DNA of 51,427 nt from an uncultured Oscillospiraceae bacterium (GTDB lineage Bacteria > Bacillota > Clostridia > Oscillospirales > Oscillospiraceae), in assembly GCA_946546815.1 (NCBI GenBank), contig CAMNOL010000003.1, forward strand, positions 1-51,427. The letters are read 5' to 3'. This document shows, one piece after another, positions 49,070-51,427 of this stretch (positions are counted from its first letter, which is position 1; each line of letters begins with the position of its first letter). The position numbers and the translations under genes are program-made. The notes below the pieces were generated by a model, which was not told the origin of the DNA, did not search any database, and was given only the letters and a program-made list of their open reading frames with translations.

Positions 49070-51205
49070 ATGACGAACCGTGAACTGATTCCGATCCCTC
49101 CCGTGGACGAACCGGTGACCCACCGGTTTCCTGCATCCTGCTACGCCAACCGGGAGCTGAGCTGGCTCCAGTTCAACCGCCGGGTGCTGGAGGAGGCCAC
49201 GGACAAAAACAACCCCCTGTGCGAGCGGATGTCCTTTGCCGCCATTTTCCAGAGCAACCTGGACGAGTTTTTCATGGTGCGGGTGGGCGGCCTGTGGGAC
49301 CGGGTGGACAGTCCTCGCCGGGAGAACAAGACGGGCATGACCGCCCGGGAGCAGCTGGATGCGGTGCTGCGGCAGGTACGGGGGGATCTGGAAAACAAGG
49401 ATCGGATTTACCAGGGCCTGATGGGGCAGCTGGAGGCGTTCGGCACCCGCCTGGTGACCTATGAGCAGGCTTCGGAGCAGCAGAAGCAGTTTCTGGAGCA
49501 GTATTATTTCAGTGAGGTGGAGCCGCTGCTGGCACCCCAGGTGGTCTCTCCCAAGCAGCCCTTTCCTTTTTTGAACGGCAAGGACATCTATGCAGTGGTC
49601 ACCATGCAGACCCGCCGGGGCGGAAAACGTTTGGGCATCATCCCCTGCACCAGCCGGGTGCTGCGCAGACTGGTGCCCCTGCCCGGAGAGGGCTACGTGC
49701 TGATGGAGGATCTGATCCTTCACTTTGTGCCCCGGGTCTTTGCCCGCTATCACATTGTCAGCCGCTCCCTGGTGCGGCTGCTGCGCAATGCAGATCTGTC
49801 CGTGGACGATGCCATGTCGGAAGCCGGGGAGCCGGAGGATTACCGGGCGCTGATGGAGGAAATGCTCCGCACCCGGTCCAAGCTCAGCCCGGTCCGCATG
49901 GACTATCAGGGCGATCTGGAGCCCCAGGTGGTGTCGGAACTGTGCCGGAAGCTGAAGCTGCCGGAGGAGCAGGTGTTTTCCTCCGCTGCGCCGCTGGAGC
50001 TGTCCTTTTTATTCCAGCTGCAGCAGGAGCTGCAGGACCGGCAGGAACTGTTTTTCCCACGGCGCGTACCTCAGCCCTCTCCGTGGGTGGACCTTCACCG
50101 GCCCATGATAGATCAGATCCGGCAGCGGGACCTGCTGCTGTCCTATCCCTATGAGAGCATGGAGCCATTTCTCCGGCTGCTGCGGGAGGCGGGCCGGGAT
50201 CCGGCGGTTTCCTCCATTCAGATAACGCTGTACCGGGTGGCGAAGAACAGCCAGGTGGTGGACGCGCTGTGCCAGGCGGCGGTGAACGGCAAGGATGTGC
50301 TGGTGCTGGTGGAGCTGCGGGCCAGATTTGACGAGGAAAACAACATCGGCTGGTCCCGGGTGCTGGAGCACGCAGGCTGTCGGGTGATTTACGGCATTGA
50401 AAACATCAAAATTCACTCCAAGCTGTGCCTGATTACCCGGATGGACGGGCCGGAACCCTCCTACATCACCCAGGTGGGCACCGGAAACTACAATGAAAAG
50501 ACCGCCCGCCAGTACACGGACCTGTCGCTGATCACTGCGGACCGGGGGCTGGGCGAGGAAGCCCTCCGGGTGTTCCAGCATTTGGCCGCCGGGGAGCTGG
50601 TGGAGCAGACGGAGCTGCTGATGGTGGCGCCCCACTGCCTGCGCAACCGTTTGTGCGACCTGATGGACGGGGAGATTGCAAAGGCCAGGAATGGACAGGA
50701 CGCCTACATCGGCGTAAAGTGCAATTCACTGACGGACCGGGTGCTCATCGACAAGCTGATGGAGGCATCTCAGGCCGGCGTCCGGATCGAAATGGTGGTT
50801 CGGGGCATTTGCTGCATGGTCAGCGGCGTGAGGGGCTACACGGAGAACATCAAAATCGTCAGCATTGTGGGGCGTTATCTGGAACACGCCCGAATCTACC
50901 TCTTCGGCAGGGGAGAGGAGCAGAAAATCTACATCTCTTCGGCGGATTTTATGAGCCGCAACACCACCCGTCGGGTGGAGGTGGCAGCGCCGATTCTCGA
51001 CCCGGAAATTCGCCGGCGGATCCGGGAGATGTTCCGGGTGATGATGCACGACAACGTCAAAGGACGAGTGCAGCAGAACGACGGAACCTATCTCAAGCGC
51101 ACGCCGGGGCTGACGGCACCGCTGAACGCCCAGGAGCATTTTCTGGAGGAGGCCAAGCGGCAGACGGAGCGGGTCCGGGCCGGTGTGTTCAGACAAAACA
51201 GCTGA
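49070..51205 (+). CDS. ppk: Polyphosphate kinase 1
   Basis: 711-aa PPK1, reversible synthesis of polyphosphate from ATP at the membrane periphery. The N-terminal domain starts YANRELSWLQFNRRVLEEA. The autophosphorylated histidine is His449 in NIKIHSKLCL, and His606 in LEHARIYLFG corresponds to the second essential histidine. ITLYRVAKNS and VGTGNYNEKTA complete the tunnel. Full length. GGGAGG precedes ATG 49070; no ppx is adjacent. Confidence 0.97.
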   Translation: MTNRELIPIPPVDEPVTHRFPASCYANRELSWLQFNRRVLEEATDKNNPLCERMSFAAIFQSNLDEFFMVRVGGLWDRVDSPRRENKTGMTAREQLDAVLRQVRGDLENKDRIYQGLMGQLEAFGTRLVTYEQASEQQKQFLEQYYFSEVEPLLAPQVVSPKQPFPFLNGKDIYAVVTMQTRRGGKRLGIIPCTSRVLRRLVPLPGEGYVLMEDLILHFVPRVFARYHIVSRSLVRLLRNADLSVDDAMSEAGEPEDYRALMEEMLRTRSKLSPVRMDYQGDLEPQVVSELCRKLKLPEEQVFSSAAPLELSFLFQLQQELQDRQELFFPRRVPQPSPWVDLHRPMIDQIRQRDLLLSYPYESMEPFLRLLREAGRDPAVSSIQITLYRVAKNSQVVDALCQAAVNGKDVLVLVELRARFDEENNIGWSRVLEHAGCRVIYGIENIKIHSKLCLITRMDGPEPSYITQVGTGNYNEKTARQYTDLSLITADRGLGEEALRVFQHLAAGELVEQTELLMVAPHCLRNRLCDLMDGEIAKARNGQDAYIGVKCNSLTDRVLIDKLMEASQAGVRIEMVVRGICCMVSGVRGYTENIKIVSIVGRYLEHARIYLFGRGEEQKIYISSADFMSRNTTRRVEVAAPILDPEIRRRIREMFRVMMHDNVKGRVQQNDGTYLKRTPGLTAPLNAQEHFLEEAKRQTERVRAGVFRQNS

Positions 51206-51216
51206 GAAAAGGACGG

Positions 51217-51251
51217 AGTGCGCTGTTCCGAGGGACAGCGCACTTGGTTTT
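51217..51251 (+). terminator. Intrinsic terminator after ppk
   Basis: GTGCGCTGTTCC (51218-51229) pairs with GGGACAGCGCAC (51232-51243), followed by TTGGTTTT. Confidence 0.85.
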
Positions 51252-51301
51252 ACAGAGAGACCGGAATCTGGAACAGCGGGGAAAAGAGGGTGTCCGGCTG
51301 A

Positions 51302-51330
51302 TTGAGAAAGCTCGGTTTCTGTGCTATGAT
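51302..51330 (+). promoter_or_regulatory. Promoter reading off the window edge
   Basis: TTGAGA (51302-51307), 17-base spacer, TATGAT (51325-51330). Transcription would begin almost at the repeats that follow. Confidence 0.7.
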
Positions 51331-51340
51331 TAAAATGATG

Positions 51341-51427
51341 ACTCCGGCAACTAAGAAACCACTGATTATTACTCCGGCAAGTAAATAATCGTAGCCCATT
51401 TGAAAAACGTGAACTTGCCGGAGTAAT
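51341..51427. repeat. Direct and inverted ACTCCGGCAA repeats at the window end
   Basis: ACTCCGGCAA occurs at 51341-51350 and 51371-51380, 30 bases apart. ATTACTCCGGCAAG (51368-51381) and CTTGCCGGAGTAAT (51414-51427) are perfect 14-base inverted copies separated by 32 bases. This could be a structured 5' leader, an operator cluster or the end of a mobile element; the sequence stops before it can be decided. Confidence 0.7.

Overview
The window looks like a piece of chromosome from an anaerobic, GC-rich, Gram-positive Clostridia member, probably Oscillospiraceae-like. Supporting signs are strong AGGAGG-type ribosome binding sites, sigma-A promoters with 17-base spacers, a bofA/DUF2508 pair (sporulation lineage), RNase J, butyryl-CoA-dehydrogenase/ETF genes and a secreted subtilisin with the Cys-rich, LRR and Fn3 modules common in gut Clostridia. 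The genus assignment is inference. Nearly all genes are chromosomal housekeeping genes; no prophage, CRISPR array or complete insertion sequence was seen.

Layout. 1-0.4 kb: tRNA-Lys, tRNA-Glu and a 5S rRNA with its own promoter and terminator. 0.5-9 kb: a GDT1-type cation transporter, a Cof-type HAD phosphatase, an unusual acyl-CoA dehydrogenase-EtfB fusion followed by etfA (with a palindromic MITE-like element between them), an AIM24-like protein, a TraX-like membrane protein and a Nudix hydrolase with a long structured leader. 9-18.5 kb: mreB, a small zinc-ribbon membrane protein, an RHH protein, an EamA transporter with nudC, RNase Z with ahcY, and a sugar nucleotidyltransferase fused to a decayed phosphomutase domain. 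18.5-27 kb: RNase J, a CDF transporter, rsmI/trmN6, a HAD phosphatase, an orphan RNA unit of about 540 nt, a GIY-YIG protein, a secreted DUF1002 protein and bofA/DUF2508. 27-37 kb: miaB, a DUF1648 protein, mutS, an unknown ORF, mutL, a small P-loop protein, a GNAT and a DUF2156 protein. 37-51 kb: prs with a long attenuator-like leader, pth, mfd, birA, a DUF5412-like protein, a large secreted subtilase, ppk and, at the edge, a promoter driving a repeat-rich sequence that leaves the window.

Themes. RNA and translation maintenance (5S, tRNAs, RNase Z, RNase J, RsmI, TrmN6, MiaB, Pth) and DNA repair (MutS, MutL, Mfd) dominate. The Bcd-EtfB/EtfA set implies flavin-based electron transfer to or from acyl-CoA, though no thiolase, crotonase or hydroxybutyryl-CoA dehydrogenase gene is adjacent.

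The best candidate for something undescribed is the intergenic transcription unit at about 24517-25057. It has a near-consensus promoter and a strong terminator and encodes no normal protein. Inside are two ungapped 87-nt modules (about 80% identical) with compensating hairpins and conserved tiny ORFs preceded by Shine-Dalgarno sequences, plus a degenerate third copy. I could not match it to tmRNA, RNase P RNA, 6S, SRP RNA or a riboswitch class I know; an Rfam search could still assign it to a known large RNA class.
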